Origin: Tannerella sp.
Lineage (GTDB): Bacteria; Bacteroidota; Bacteroidia; Bacteroidales; Tannerellaceae
DNA length: 12,041 nucleotides
NCBI GenBank assembly: GCA_031268395.1
Contig: JAIRXI010000027.1
Coordinates: forward strand, 1 to 12,041
Direction of reading: 5' to 3'
In this document: positions 1 through 8,460 of the stretch, in pieces
How the letters are laid out: the number at the start of each line of letters is the position of its first letter
Position numbering within the stretch: the stretch's first letter is position 1
Translations under genes and position numbers: made by a program
The notes under the pieces: model-generated
What the model saw: only the letters and a program-made list of their open reading frames with translations
What the model was told of the DNA's origin: nothing
The model's database searches: none

Positions 1-351
1 CAGGAGACGCCGTCCTATACGTTTATGGCCGTCAAGCCGGCGGACGTCGACGTGCTGGAGCTGAACGACCGCTTTGTGCTGCGGATGGAGTACACGGGCG
101 TGCACAGCGAAGCGGCGCCACAGGTTTCTTCCTGGACGGCGGTCGCGCGGAAGGGCGAGATCCATGTCCGGGCGACCGGCGCCGGCGTGATCGACGAAGT
201 GCGGGTCTATAACACCGCCGGCGCATCCGTCTGCGCGGTGCAGACCGCTTCCACTTACTTCCGCCTGGCCGTCGAACCGGGACAGGTGTATTTCGTCCGG
301 GTACGGATCAACAGCGCATACGAAACACGCAAAGTGCCGGTCAGTCCTTAA
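1..351 (+). CDS. C-terminal fragment of a probable secreted/surface protein (T9SS-like C-terminal domain)
   Basis: The reading frame is open from the first base of the window and ends at TAA 349-351, so only the last 116 residues are present and the true start lies to the left. The ATG at 25 is an internal methionine, not a supported start. The last ~70 residues read as a small beta-sandwich: a strand 'GEIHVRA', then 'VRVYNTAGASV', then 'GQVYFVRVRI', ending in 'RKVPV'. This order (short strand, 'vYn..G..V', 'G.Y.v.v', terminal 'KV.V') is what Bacteroidota type A C-terminal sorting domains for the type IX (Por) secretion system and related cell-surface domains look like. There is no visible enzymatic motif, so the function of the whole protein cannot be told. 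The sorting-domain reading is an inference from pattern; a DUF6383-like domain is an alternative. No hairpin with a T-run follows the stop directly. Confidence 0.6.
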   Translation, partial: QETPSYTFMAVKPADVDVLELNDRFVLRMEYTGVHSEAAPQVSSWTAVARKGEIHVRATGAGVIDEVRVYNTAGASVCAVQTASTYFRLAVEPGQVYFVRVRINSAYETRKVPVSP

Positions 352-396
352 TGATGAACGTCCTTAACGATGAACGATGAATGATGAACGATGAAC
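345..396. repeat. Short tandem repeats across the stop codon (16-mer duplication plus ATGAACG units)
   Basis: TCCTTAATGATGAACG (345-360) is followed directly by TCCTTAACGATGAACG (361-376), matching at 15 of 16 positions, and then by further ATGA/ATGAACG units to 396. The first copy includes the stop codon of the upstream gene, so the duplication begins inside the coding sequence. It looks like slippage-generated repeat DNA; no role can be assigned. Confidence 0.7.
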
Positions 397-417
397 GGGG
401 CTGTCTCAAAAGCCCCG
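396..417. repeat. 7-bp perfect inverted repeat (hairpin) after the surface-protein gene
   Basis: CGGGGCT (396-402) and AGCCCCG (411-417) are perfect reverse complements around the 8-base loop GTCTCAAA. It lies 45 bases after the upstream stop codon and could contribute to transcription termination, but no T-run follows, so it is not a standard intrinsic terminator. The string GGGGCTGTCTCAAAA also resembles terminal inverted repeats of some insertion sequences in this phylum, so a mobile-element remnant is an alternative (from memory, not tested). Confidence 0.5.
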
Positions 418-420
418 ATT

Positions 421-475
421 CGTCATTGCGGGCGCCACGTTGGACGGCCTGGCAATGACGTCGGATGTGGCGCCC
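421..475. repeat. Two interleaved 9-bp inverted repeats (pseudoknot-like order)
   Basis: CGTCATTGC (421-429) pairs with GCAATGACG (452-460), and GGGCGCCAC (430-438) pairs with GTGGCGCCC (467-475). Both pairs are perfect over 9 bases. The order is arm A, arm B, arm A', arm B', so the helices interleave rather than nest; this is the order of an H-type pseudoknot if transcribed. 'CGTCATTGCG...GCAATGACG' also looks like dispersed intergenic repeat elements seen in bacterial genomes, which is the simpler reading. Confidence 0.65.
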
Positions 476-509
476 TGCTCGGCGTAGCGTCCCGCTACGC
501 CGAGCAGGG
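473..509. repeat. 17-bp perfect hairpin with 3-base loop between convergent genes
   Basis: The 17-base arms 473-489 and 493-509 are exact reverse complements separated by TCC. The element sits between the stop of the left-edge gene (351, plus) and the stop of trkH (593, minus), where a bidirectional terminator would be expected. Neither side has a T-run directly next to the stem; on the plus strand CTTTTTC comes only at 531-537, after a second small AACC/GGTT repeat. Its first three bases overlap the last arm of the interleaved repeat to the left, so alternative foldings compete. Termination is possible but unproven; a repeat element is as likely. Confidence 0.6.
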
Positions 510-592
510 GTTCAACCGCCGGTTTAATCGCTTTTTCTATTGATATGAATGCCCCGCCGGGCAACCCCCGTTCTTCGATCATCGTTAATGAC

Positions 593-2053
593 TCAGCGTT
601 TCCAGAATCCCGGGAGCAGGAGGGTCAGCACGGTAAAGATTTCCAGGCGTCCGGTCAGCATCAAAAAGGAATACACCCACTTGGAGACAAGCGGAAGGGC
701 GTGAAAATCGCCGTCGGCAAAGCGGCCCAGGGCCGGACCGATGTTGCTGATGGCCGAGACGGTGACGCCAAGCGCATCTTCGAAGGCAAGTCCGTCGAGC
801 AGGAAAACGGCGCAGCCGGCAACCAGCAGCGCCATGTAAACAAAGGCAAATGTCTGTACCCGCTGTACGACGAGCGCGGGGATGACCTGCTCTCGCAAGC
901 GGACGGAAATCACGGCGTTGGGATGCATCTGCCGCTTAAACTCGTTCAGCATGTTCTTGACCAGGATCAGGAAGCGACCGGTTTTCAGGCCCCCGCTGGT
1001 GGAGCCGGCGCAGCCGCAGACGGTCATGAGAAAGAGTGCGACGACGGTAAAAAACGGCCCCCATGTCGAGATGTCGGCTGTCCGGAAGCCGGTGGTGGAG
1101 ATGAGGGAGGTGACCTGGAAGAGGGATTTCCGGAAAATCAATTCCGCACCCTCTCCGTCGCGACGGAAAAACAGCCAGGCGAACGTGATCGCCACCGCCA
1201 CGCCCGTGAGCGTATAAAACCAGCGGAGTTCCGTGTTGCCCAGCGCCTTTTTCCACTGCCGCCGGATCAGGAAATACAGCAGTGTGATATTGGTGGCGCT
1301 GAGGCACATGAAGAAGCAGAGGAGGTATTCGACGCCGGGCTGATGCCAGTGGCTGATGCCGGCGTTTCTGGTCGAATAGCCGCCGGAGGAAACGGTGGTC
1401 AGCGCATGGTTGACGGCGTCGAAAAGGCTCATCGGCCCGGCCGCCCGGAGGAGGAGGATCAGCAGCAGCGTAAGGCCCAGGTAGAGGCCGAAAAAGCGTT
1501 TGGCGATCTGGGTGACGCGCGGCAGGAAATGTTCGTGCGTGATGCCGGACGTTTCGGCATCAAACAGTTGCGAGACCGTTCCGCCGAAAGCGGGCATCAG
1601 GGCCGCGGTGCACACGATGATGCCGATGCCGCCCTGCCACTGCATCAGACTGCGCCAGAAGAGGATGCCGTGCGGCAGCGCCTCGACATCGGTCAGGATG
1701 GTGGCGCCGGTGGTGGTAAATCCGGACATGGATTCGAAATAGGCATCCGTCATGTTCGGGACATAGCCGCCGATAAAGAGGGGCATCATGCCGAAAAAGG
1801 AGAGCAGCGTCCAGGTCAGTGCGACGGTCAACATGCCTTCGCGCCGGCCGATGGCGCGCCTGTCGGCCCCGCGTCCGGCCAGGAGGAAAAGGCCTCCGGC
1901 GGCCAGCATGATCCCGCTGGAAAGCAGCAGGGGGCACAGGTCGGTTTCGCGGCAGAGCCAGGCCACCACGACGGCCGGCAGCATGAAGACGCTTTCGAGG
2001 AGATGAATCTTCCCCAGCATCGCGCAGACGAATCGCAGGTTGATCCGGGACAT
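593..2053 (-). CDS. trkH: Trk-type potassium uptake channel subunit TrkH
   Basis: This 486-residue inner-membrane protein is the ion-conducting subunit of a Trk/Ktr potassium uptake system. It has the repeated M1-P-M2 layout of the family, with four pore loops each supplying a filter glycine: 'SMSGFTTTGAT' (109-118, G116), 'TTVSSGGYST' (219-228, G224), 'SLISTTGFRT' (316-325, G322) and 'SAISNIGPALG' (433-443, G439). Other family signatures are 'WRSLMQWQGGIGII' (133-146) and 'GCAGSTSGGLKTGR' (347-360). Hydrophobic segments fill most of the remainder, including one near residues 20-60 and a final one near 460-480. Length is normal for TrkH. The start ATG (2051-2053) lies 10 bases beyond the trkA stop, so it is the last gene of the dxs-trkA-trkH operon and its regulatory partner is made just before it. 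No clear intrinsic terminator follows; the nearest strong hairpin is at 473-509. Confidence 0.95.
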   Translation of the reverse strand: MSRINLRFVCAMLGKIHLLESVFMLPAVVVAWLCRETDLCPLLLSSGIMLAAGGLFLLAGRGADRRAIGRREGMLTVALTWTLLSFFGMMPLFIGGYVPNMTDAYFESMSGFTTTGATILTDVEALPHGILFWRSLMQWQGGIGIIVCTAALMPAFGGTVSQLFDAETSGITHEHFLPRVTQIAKRFFGLYLGLTLLLILLLRAAGPMSLFDAVNHALTTVSSGGYSTRNAGISHWHQPGVEYLLCFFMCLSATNITLLYFLIRRQWKKALGNTELRWFYTLTGVAVAITFAWLFFRRDGEGAELIFRKSLFQVTSLISTTGFRTADISTWGPFFTVVALFLMTVCGCAGSTSGGLKTGRFLILVKNMLNEFKRQMHPNAVISVRLREQVIPALVVQRVQTFAFVYMALLVAGCAVFLLDGLAFEDALGVTVSAISNIGPALGRFADGDFHALPLVSKWVYSFLMLTGRLEIFTVLTLLLPGFWKR

Positions 2054-2063
2054 GGCAGGCCTC

Positions 2064-3407
2064 TTATGCGAAATATTTCTTGAGCCGGGTCATGGCCGAG
2101 TTGAGGCAGAACACCATCACGCGGTCGCCCTCCCGGATCTGCGTGTTGCCTTCGATAATCGTCGGTTCGCCGTTGCGAATCAGTCCGCCCAGCGTGAGGT
2201 CTTCCGGCAGTTTCAGGTCTTTGACGGGCTTCCGGGTGATATACGATCCGGCGCGCGCAACCAGTTCGGCGACATTGGCATCGGCCAGCGTCAGGCATTT
2301 CACGTTTGCCAGGTCGGCGTCCAGCAGGATCTGGTAAATATGGCTGGCAGCAATCAGTTTCTTGTTGATCACCGTCCCGATGTCCAGCTTGACGGCCAGC
2401 GGGATGTAATCGATATTTTCCACCTGCGCAATGGTCTTGTAAACGCCGAAGCGCTTGGCCGCCAGGCAGGCCAGGATGTTCGAGCTGGCGTTTTCCGTCA
2501 GGGCGATAAAGGCCTGGGCGTGCATGATCCCTTCCTGGCGCAGCAAGTCCGTGTCGCGGGCGTCGCCGTTGATGATCATCACGTTGCCGGGAAGCTTTTC
2601 GGAAAGGAAGACGCTCTTGTCGCGGCTGGTTTCAAAGATTTTAACCTGGATATGATCCGGCAGATACTGGCAGGCGCGGATGGCGATCCGGCTGCCGCCC
2701 ATGATGATGACGCTTTTCACGTCGGGGCTGCCCTTGCCCGTCAGGGCGCGCACCTCACTTTCGCAGTCCCGGGTCAGGCTGATGAAGATCAGGTCGTCCG
2801 GCCGGACACAGTCAGGCCCGCGCGGGATGATCATTTCGTTTTCGCGCTGAATGGCCACGATGTGATAGCGCCGGCGGTCGGCGGTATTGAGTTCCGTCAG
2901 CGGGCGGTTGACGATGGCGGCATTCTCGCGCACCTTGACGCCGATCAGGATCAGCAGGCCGCCGAACAGCTCCCAGTACTGGCGTGCCCACGGCTTGCCG
3001 ATCGAGGTGACGATCTCTCTGGCGGCCAGCATTTCGGGGTAGATCATCGACGTGACGCCGATCTTCTCGAACAGTTCCCTGTTTCCGGGAAGCAGGTATT
3101 CATAATTGTTGATGCGGGCGAATGTTTTCTGGGCGCCCAGGTTGGCGGCCAACATGCAGGCGGTGATGTTCATGGCCTCTTCGGGCGTGACGCTGACAAA
3201 GAGGTCGGCCTGTTTGACGCGGGCCTTTTCCAGATCGGCCGGCGAAATCGGGTTACCCGTCACCGGCAGGATCTCCACGCCCGAACGGGCAAAAAAGGCG
3301 AGCCGTTCTTCGTTTTCATCCATGACGGTGATGTCGTGCTGCTCCTGCGACAGCATTTTGGCCAGGTGGGTACCGACCTCTCCCGCGCCTGCGATCACCA
3401 CTTTCAT
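2064..3407 (-). CDS. trkA: Trk potassium uptake regulatory subunit TrkA (two RCK domains)
   Basis: This 447-residue cytosolic protein is the nucleotide-binding gating subunit that assembles on TrkH. It holds two RCK modules. The first starts with a Rossmann fingerprint 'GAGEVG' (G7-G12) and an acidic residue at the end of strand 2 (D30), followed by a TrkA-C domain at about 140-220. The second begins at about 232 with '[10 protein letters not shown]', a less standard glycine motif, and ends with a TrkA-C domain at about 375-447. A tandem RCK layout is the usual TrkA form, unlike the single-RCK KtrA. The frame stays open upstream for another 45 codons, but that stretch lies inside dxs; the start at 3405-3407 is chosen because it gives the exact TrkA N-terminus '[12 protein letters not shown]'. 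Its ATG overlaps the dxs stop as ATGA, which favours translational coupling. trkH follows after 10 bases. Confidence 0.95.
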   Translation of the reverse strand: MKVVIAGAGEVGTHLAKMLSQEQHDITVMDENEERLAFFARSGVEILPVTGNPISPADLEKARVKQADLFVSVTPEEAMNITACMLAANLGAQKTFARINNYEYLLPGNRELFEKIGVTSMIYPEMLAAREIVTSIGKPWARQYWELFGGLLILIGVKVRENAAIVNRPLTELNTADRRRYHIVAIQRENEMIIPRGPDCVRPDDLIFISLTRDCESEVRALTGKGSPDVKSVIIMGGSRIAIRACQYLPDHIQVKIFETSRDKSVFLSEKLPGNVMIINGDARDTDLLRQEGIMHAQAFIALTENASSNILACLAAKRFGVYKTIAQVENIDYIPLAVKLDIGTVINKKLIAASHIYQILLDADLANVKCLTLADANVAELVARAGSYITRKPVKDLKLPEDLTLGGLIRNGEPTIIEGNTQIREGDRVMVFCLNSAMTRLKKYFA

Positions 3408-5389
3408 AGCAGCACGTTGATGACGGACGAAGGCGCAAAGGCCTGCCGGGTCGACGGTTCGCGAAAGGAAGCCGTCCGGCTGTCGAGCCGCGAAGCCAGC
3501 GCCCGGATCTCCGCCGCCATCGCCTCCCTGTCCATGCCGCACAGCCGGTGCAGTTCCCGGATGCTGCCGTGTTCGATAAAGCGGTCGGGCACGCCAATGC
3601 GTTTCACACAGGCCGCGTAGCCGTTTTCGGACATAAACTCCATGACGGCGCTCCCCAGTCCGCCGGTAATGACGCCGTTCTCGACCGTGACGATCCGGGT
3701 AAAACGCTGTCCCACCTCGTGCAGCAGCTCCCCGTCCAGCGGCTTGAGGTAAATCATGTCATAATGGGCGACGGAGAGGCCTTCCGTCTCAAGCAGGTCA
3801 ATGGCTTTGGCCACCTCGTTGCCGATCGGCCCGATCGAAAGCACCACCACCTGCGTGCCCTCCCTCAGTTTCCGGCCTTTGCCTTCCGGCAGGATGCACA
3901 TCTCGTTCTGCCAGCAGGTCAACTCCCCCTTCCCGCGCGGATAGCGGATCACAAACGGCCCGGACGACGCCCGATAGCCGGTGTACATCAGGTTGCGCAA
4001 ATCCAGTTCGTTCAGCGGCGAAGCGATCGTCAGGCCGGGAATCGGGCGCAGACAGGCCAGGTCGAACACGCCGTGATGCGTGGCGCCGTCTTCGCCGACC
4101 AGCCCGGCACGGTCCAGGCACAGCACAAGGTGCAGCTTTTGCAGCGCCACGTCGTGGATCACCTGGTCAAAGGCCCGCTGCATAAAGGAAGAATAGATGT
4201 TGCAAAACGGGATCAGGCCTTCCCGGGCCAGTCCCGCAGAGAAGGTGACGGCATGACCTTCGGCAATGCCGACGTCGAAGGCGCGTTTGGGAAACGCCTT
4301 CATCAGGAAATTCATGGAACAGCCCGCCGGCATGGCCGGTGTGATGCCCACCACCCGTTCGTCTCTTTCGGCCAGTTCCACCAGCGTATGCCCGAACACG
4401 TCCTGATAAAACTGCGGTTCGTTGATCCGCCCGGGCAGGATACGTTCGCCGGTATCCTTGTTAAACCTGCCGGGCGCGTGCCATTCGGCCGCCGAAGTCT
4501 CGGCGGGCTTGAAGCCCTTGCCTTTCGTGGTCTTGATATGCAGCAGTTTCGGCCCCTGCATGTGCTTGATACCGTTCAGTTTTTGCACCAGGTCTGCGAC
4601 GTCGTGCCCGTCGACCGGCCCGAAATAGCGGATGCTGAATCCCTCGAACAGGTTGTGCTGGCGGTTGATCAGCGCTTTCAGGCTGTTGCTGAAGCGAAGG
4701 ATATTTCCCCGGCGGTTTTCGGAAATCAGGTTCATCCTCCGCAATTGCCGGTAGAGGTCATAGCGGAGTTTATTATAGGTATGGCTGGTGGTGATGTTGA
4801 CCAGATACTGACTCAGCCCTCCGACGCTCTGGTCGATCGTCATATCGTTATCGTTCAGTATAATCAGCAGATTATTGGGATTGATGGACGCGTTGTTGAG
4901 GCCCTCGTAAGCCAGTCCGCCCGTCATGGCGCCATCGCCGATCACGGCCACCACGTGCCGGTCGGCCCGGTTTTCCAGCTGAAAGGCGACCGACATGCCC
5001 AGGGCGGCAGAGATGGAATTGGAGGCATGTCCGGCGATAAAGGCGTCGTAGGGGCTTTCGGCCGGGTTCGGGAAGCCGCTGATTCCGTTAAACTTCCGGA
5101 GCGTATGAAAAGCCTCCCGCCTGCCGGTCAGGATTTTGTGGCCGTATGCCTGGTGGCCGACATCCCAGACAATCCGGTCGTCCGGCGTGTTAAACACATA
5201 ATGAAGCGCCACCGTCAATTCCACCGTCCCCAGGCTTGCCCCCAAATGCCCCGGATTCTCGGACAGCACGTTGACAATATACCGGCGCAGTTCCGCACAA
5301 ACCTGTTTCAGCCGATGCTCCGGCAAGCGGCGCAAATCGGCCGGGCTGTTGATGTGCTCTAATAAATACTCCTGTTTACAGGTACCCAT
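3404..5389 (-). CDS. dxs: 1-deoxy-D-xylulose-5-phosphate synthase
   Basis: DXS is the thiamine-diphosphate enzyme that condenses pyruvate with glyceraldehyde-3-phosphate to 1-deoxy-D-xylulose 5-phosphate, the first step of the MEP isoprenoid pathway (also feeding thiamine and pyridoxal synthesis). The 661-residue product has the transketolase-like layout: 'GHLGASLG' (H48), '[15 protein letters not shown]' (H79), the thiamine-diphosphate/Mg motif 'GDGAMTGG' (151-158) with 'NDND' (179-182), the catalytic Glu in '[10 protein letters not shown]' (E377), '[11 protein letters not shown]' (R405), 'ATHHGVFDL' (H438/H439) and 'IRYPRG' (R485). The frame offers an earlier ATG at 5425, but a Bacteroidota -7 box at 5406-5413 lies downstream of it, so the ATG at 5387-5389 is preferred. 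It is the first gene of an operon with trkA and trkH; its TGA overlaps the trkA ATG. The last ~25 residues, after the conserved transketolase C-domain, look unremarkable. Confidence 0.97.
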   Translation of the reverse strand: MGTCKQEYLLEHINSPADLRRLPEHRLKQVCAELRRYIVNVLSENPGHLGASLGTVELTVALHYVFNTPDDRIVWDVGHQAYGHKILTGRREAFHTLRKFNGISGFPNPAESPYDAFIAGHASNSISAALGMSVAFQLENRADRHVVAVIGDGAMTGGLAYEGLNNASINPNNLLIILNDNDMTIDQSVGGLSQYLVNITTSHTYNKLRYDLYRQLRRMNLISENRRGNILRFSNSLKALINRQHNLFEGFSIRYFGPVDGHDVADLVQKLNGIKHMQGPKLLHIKTTKGKGFKPAETSAAEWHAPGRFNKDTGERILPGRINEPQFYQDVFGHTLVELAERDERVVGITPAMPAGCSMNFLMKAFPKRAFDVGIAEGHAVTFSAGLAREGLIPFCNIYSSFMQRAFDQVIHDVALQKLHLVLCLDRAGLVGEDGATHHGVFDLACLRPIPGLTIASPLNELDLRNLMYTGYRASSGPFVIRYPRGKGELTCWQNEMCILPEGKGRKLREGTQVVVLSIGPIGNEVAKAIDLLETEGLSVAHYDMIYLKPLDGELLHEVGQRFTRIVTVENGVITGGLGSAVMEFMSENGYAACVKRIGVPDRFIEHGSIRELHRLCGMDREAMAAEIRALASRLDSRTASFREPSTRQAFAPSSVINVLL

Positions 5390-5405
5390 CGCATTAATTT
5401 TTCCG

Positions 5406-5439
5406 CAAAGGTACGCATATTTCAAGGAACAGGACGAAA
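5406..5439 (-). promoter_or_regulatory. Probable Bacteroidota-type promoter of the dxs-trkA-trkH operon
   Basis: Read on the minus strand, TACCTTTG (5413 down to 5406) matches the -7 consensus TAnnTTTG of the Bacteroidota primary sigma factor. A TTTC lies 22 bases upstream (5439-5436), a weak match to the TTTG -33 element at slightly long spacing. The -7 box lies 16 bases before the chosen dxs ATG, implying a very short A-rich leader and no Shine-Dalgarno sequence. The position supports the start at 5389 over the one at 5425. Confidence 0.6.
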
Positions 5440-5728
5440 TCTTTTAAGTAGCTGCCTTTCAAGCGGTCGTTTCTGCCGAAAGACACACGTCGACCTCCCA
5501 GCCTTAGGTACGTCGACCTCCCAGCCTTAGGTATGTCGACCTCCCAGCCTTAAGTACGTCGACGCGCCTAAGGCTGGCGCGTCGACCTCCCCGGTGCGGG
5601 CTTCAAAGGTGATGAGGTTTTGCCGGAGGATTCATGCCTGCGGCTACTGAAGCTGTTTTGTTATTCATCGCACGCCTCCCGCCGCCCGACCCTGCCTTGA
5701 AAGCCATAAACAAAAAGTCCGTCAAATA
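5440..5728. other. Gene-free stretch between dxs and the tRNA-Glu/rpsT promoter
   Basis: I see no convincing gene here. A minus-strand frame of 66 codons (5603-5803) overlaps the plus-strand promoter and leader hairpin and has no recognisable features, so it is not called. The notable content is the 23-base-period repeat array at 5488-5586. The part from 5590 to 5728 shows no clear repeat, hairpin or promoter. Confidence 0.6.
5488..5586. repeat. 23-bp-period array of GTCGAC-bounded units, the fourth unit inverted
   Basis: GTCGAC occurs five times at exactly 23-base steps (5489, 5512, 5535, 5558, 5581). The 17-base spacers of units 1-3 are near identical (CTCCCAGCCTTAGGTAC and one-base variants). 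The spacer of unit 4, GCGCCTAAGGCTGGCGC (5564-5580), has the same length but carries the core in reverse complement: CCTAAGGCTGG against CCAGCCTTAGG. Unit 4 with its flanks also forms a perfect 11-bp hairpin (5558-5568 with 5576-5586, loop TAAGGCT). The period and palindromic borders suggest either protein-binding sites or a site-specific recombination substrate; the role is unknown. The array lies about 75 bases upstream of the dxs -7 box. Confidence 0.85.
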
Positions 5729-5729
5729 T

Positions 5730-5760
5730 TTTGCTGTTTTAAAGAAACATTCTATCTTTG
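5730..5760 (+). promoter_or_regulatory. Strong Bacteroidota-type promoter of the tRNA-Glu/rpsT transcript
   Basis: TTTG (5730-5733) and TATCTTTG (5753-5760) match the -33 TTTG and -7 TAnnTTTG elements of Bacteroidota primary-sigma promoters with a 19-base spacer, which is the expected spacing. It faces tRNA-Glu(UUC), which starts 57 bases downstream. This is the best promoter match in the window, as expected for a tRNA and ribosomal-protein transcript. Confidence 0.8.
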
Positions 5761-5772
5761 CAGCCGCAAAAG

Positions 5773-5798
5773 CGAAACGGCGCTTAAATGCCGTTTCG
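5773..5798 (+). other. Leader hairpin upstream of tRNA-Glu(UUC)
   Basis: CGAAACGGC (5773-5781) and GCCGTTTCG (5790-5798) are perfect 9-base reverse complements with loop GCTTAAAT. The hairpin falls between the promoter and the tRNA 5' end, about 20 bases before it. No T-run follows, so it is not an intrinsic terminator; an RNA-processing or stability element is possible. Confidence 0.6.
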
Positions 5799-5817
5799 AC
5801 CATACGATAACAATGAT

Positions 5818-5889
5818 GGCCTGTTCGTCTATCGGCTAGGACGCAAGATTTTCATTCTTGAAAGAGGGGTTCGATTCCCCTACGGGCTA
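5818..5889 (+). tRNA. tRNA-Glu (anticodon UUC)
   Basis: The 72 bases fold into a full cloverleaf: acceptor GGCCTGT with ACGGGCT (a G-U at each of 1-72 and 5-68), D arm GTCT/GGAC, anticodon stem CAAGA/TCTTG with loop TTTTCAT, T arm AGGGG-TTCGATT-CCCCT and discriminator A. The anticodon TTC (5851-5853) reads GAA and GAG. CCA is not encoded after the discriminator. It is the first gene after the promoter at 5730-5760 and is probably cotranscribed with rpsT, whose ATG lies 36 bases beyond. Confidence 0.97.
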
Positions 5890-5925
5890 CGATAAATAAT
5901 ATAAGGTAATATAGTTAGGAAAAGG

Positions 5926-6180
5926 ATGGCAAATCATAAATCATCACTCAAAAGAATACGCCAGACAAAGACAAGATGTCTGCGGAACAGATACGGCGCG
6001 AAGACCATGCGGAATGCCGTAAAGGTATTGCGTAACACGTCCGACAAAAAGGAAGCGGAAACGCTCTATCCGAAAGTATGTTCCATGCTCGACAAACTTG
6101 CCAAAAAGAACGTAATCCACAAAAACAAAGCAGGGAATCTGAAATCGAAACTGGCAAAGCATGTCCATGCCTTAGCCTGA
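5926..6180 (+). CDS. rpsT: 30S ribosomal protein S20
   Basis: This 84-residue, lysine- and arginine-rich protein is the small-subunit protein S20, which binds 16S rRNA during early 30S assembly. The N-terminus '[17 protein letters not shown]' is the family signature; the rest is helical and basic, ending '[18 protein letters not shown]', in line with the three-helix S20 fold, and length is normal. An A-rich stretch with AGGAAAAGG precedes the ATG. The gene lies between two tRNA-Glu genes and is probably on the same transcript as the first. A hairpin followed by TTTT (6213-6240) comes 32 bases after the stop. Confidence 0.97.
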   Translation: MANHKSSLKRIRQTKTRCLRNRYGAKTMRNAVKVLRNTSDKKEAETLYPKVCSMLDKLAKKNVIHKNKAGNLKSKLAKHVHALA

Positions 6181-6212
6181 ACCGGCGGATGATTATTTCC
6201 TCGAAAAAGAAG

Positions 6213-6240
6213 AAAGCTGGTCTTTTCAAGTCCGGCTTTT
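6213..6240 (+). terminator. Possible terminator hairpin between rpsT and tRNA-Glu(CUC)
   Basis: AAAGCTGG (6213-6220) pairs with CCGGCTTT (6232-6239), 8 bp with one G-U pair, loop TCTTTTCAAGT, ending in TTTT. The T-run is short and partly within the stem, so this is a weak candidate. It ends 9 bases before the second tRNA-Glu. As I see no promoter between here and the tRNA, complete termination would leave that tRNA untranscribed; partial read-through or a processing role is more likely. Confidence 0.45.
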
Positions 6241-6249
6241 ATGCCAGAT

Positions 6250-6321
6250 GGCCTGTTCGTCTATCGGTTAGGACGTGAGATTCTCATTCTCAAAAGAGGG
6301 GTTCGATTCCCCTACGGGCTA
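6250..6321 (+). tRNA. tRNA-Glu (anticodon CUC)
   Basis: It has the same 72-base cloverleaf as the tRNA at 5818, differing at six positions: one in the D loop, one in the anticodon loop and four in the anticodon stem. The stem is TGAGA/TCTCA, so the four stem changes are two compensated base pairs. The loop is TTCTCAT and the anticodon CTC (6283-6285), which reads GAG only. CCA is not encoded. No promoter is visible between rpsT and this gene, so it is probably part of the upstream transcript. Confidence 0.95.
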
Positions 6322-6386
6322 CATTACAGTTTATAACGTTTATATACAGACTCTTGACAGGGATCATACTTTTCCAGGCTGCGGAT

Positions 6387-6417
6387 TTTCCTGTTTCAGA
6401 AATAATCGCTACATTTG
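6387..6417 (+). promoter_or_regulatory. Probable Bacteroidota-type promoter of gyrB
   Basis: TACATTTG (6410-6417) matches the -7 consensus TAnnTTTG, and TTTC (6387-6390) lies 19 bases upstream as a near match to the TTTG -33 element. The gyrB ATG is 74 bases downstream. The leader contains short inverted repeats (AGGCT/AGCCT and ATGC/GCAT) of uncertain meaning. Confidence 0.65.
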
Positions 6418-6463
6418 TTTGCTTTTTGAGAATAGAGGCTTACAATGCATATCCGCATGATAA

Positions 6464-8449
<1,986 letters not shown>

Positions 8450-8460
8450 AACGTTGACTT

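Noticed and set aside
545..2083. Plus-strand open frame of 512 codons antisense to trkH
   Set aside because: It lies opposite a clear TrkH with four pore loops; its translation is low-complexity and rich in Gly, Gln, Asp and His, typical of the antisense frame of a GC-rich gene.
2040..3620. Plus-strand open frame of 526 codons antisense to trkA
   Set aside because: It is opposite a convincing TrkA with tandem RCK domains; no recognisable motif or promoter on this strand. A by-product of GC-rich codon use.
3548..5362. Plus-strand open frame of 604 codons antisense to dxs
   Set aside because: It is opposite a complete DXS with all catalytic motifs; the translation shows no family features.
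5390..5425. Longer dxs start at ATG 5425 (12 extra residues)
   Set aside because: The TACCTTTG -7 box lies downstream of that ATG, so it would not be in the transcript from this promoter; the extra residues are not typical of DXS.
5488..5586. CRISPR array
   Set aside because: The period is only 23 bases, the 'spacers' are near-identical rather than unique, and no cas genes are present.
5603..5803. Minus-strand frame of 66 codons in the dxs/tRNA intergenic region
   Set aside because: It overlaps the strong plus-strand promoter and the leader hairpin, has no recognisable feature and no upstream promoter of its own; probably chance.
6354..6359. TTGACA as a sigma70-type -35 box upstream of gyrB
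   Set aside because: No TATAAT-like element occurs at 16-18 bases downstream, and Bacteroidota use the TTTG/TAnnTTTG type, for which a better match exists at 6387-6417.
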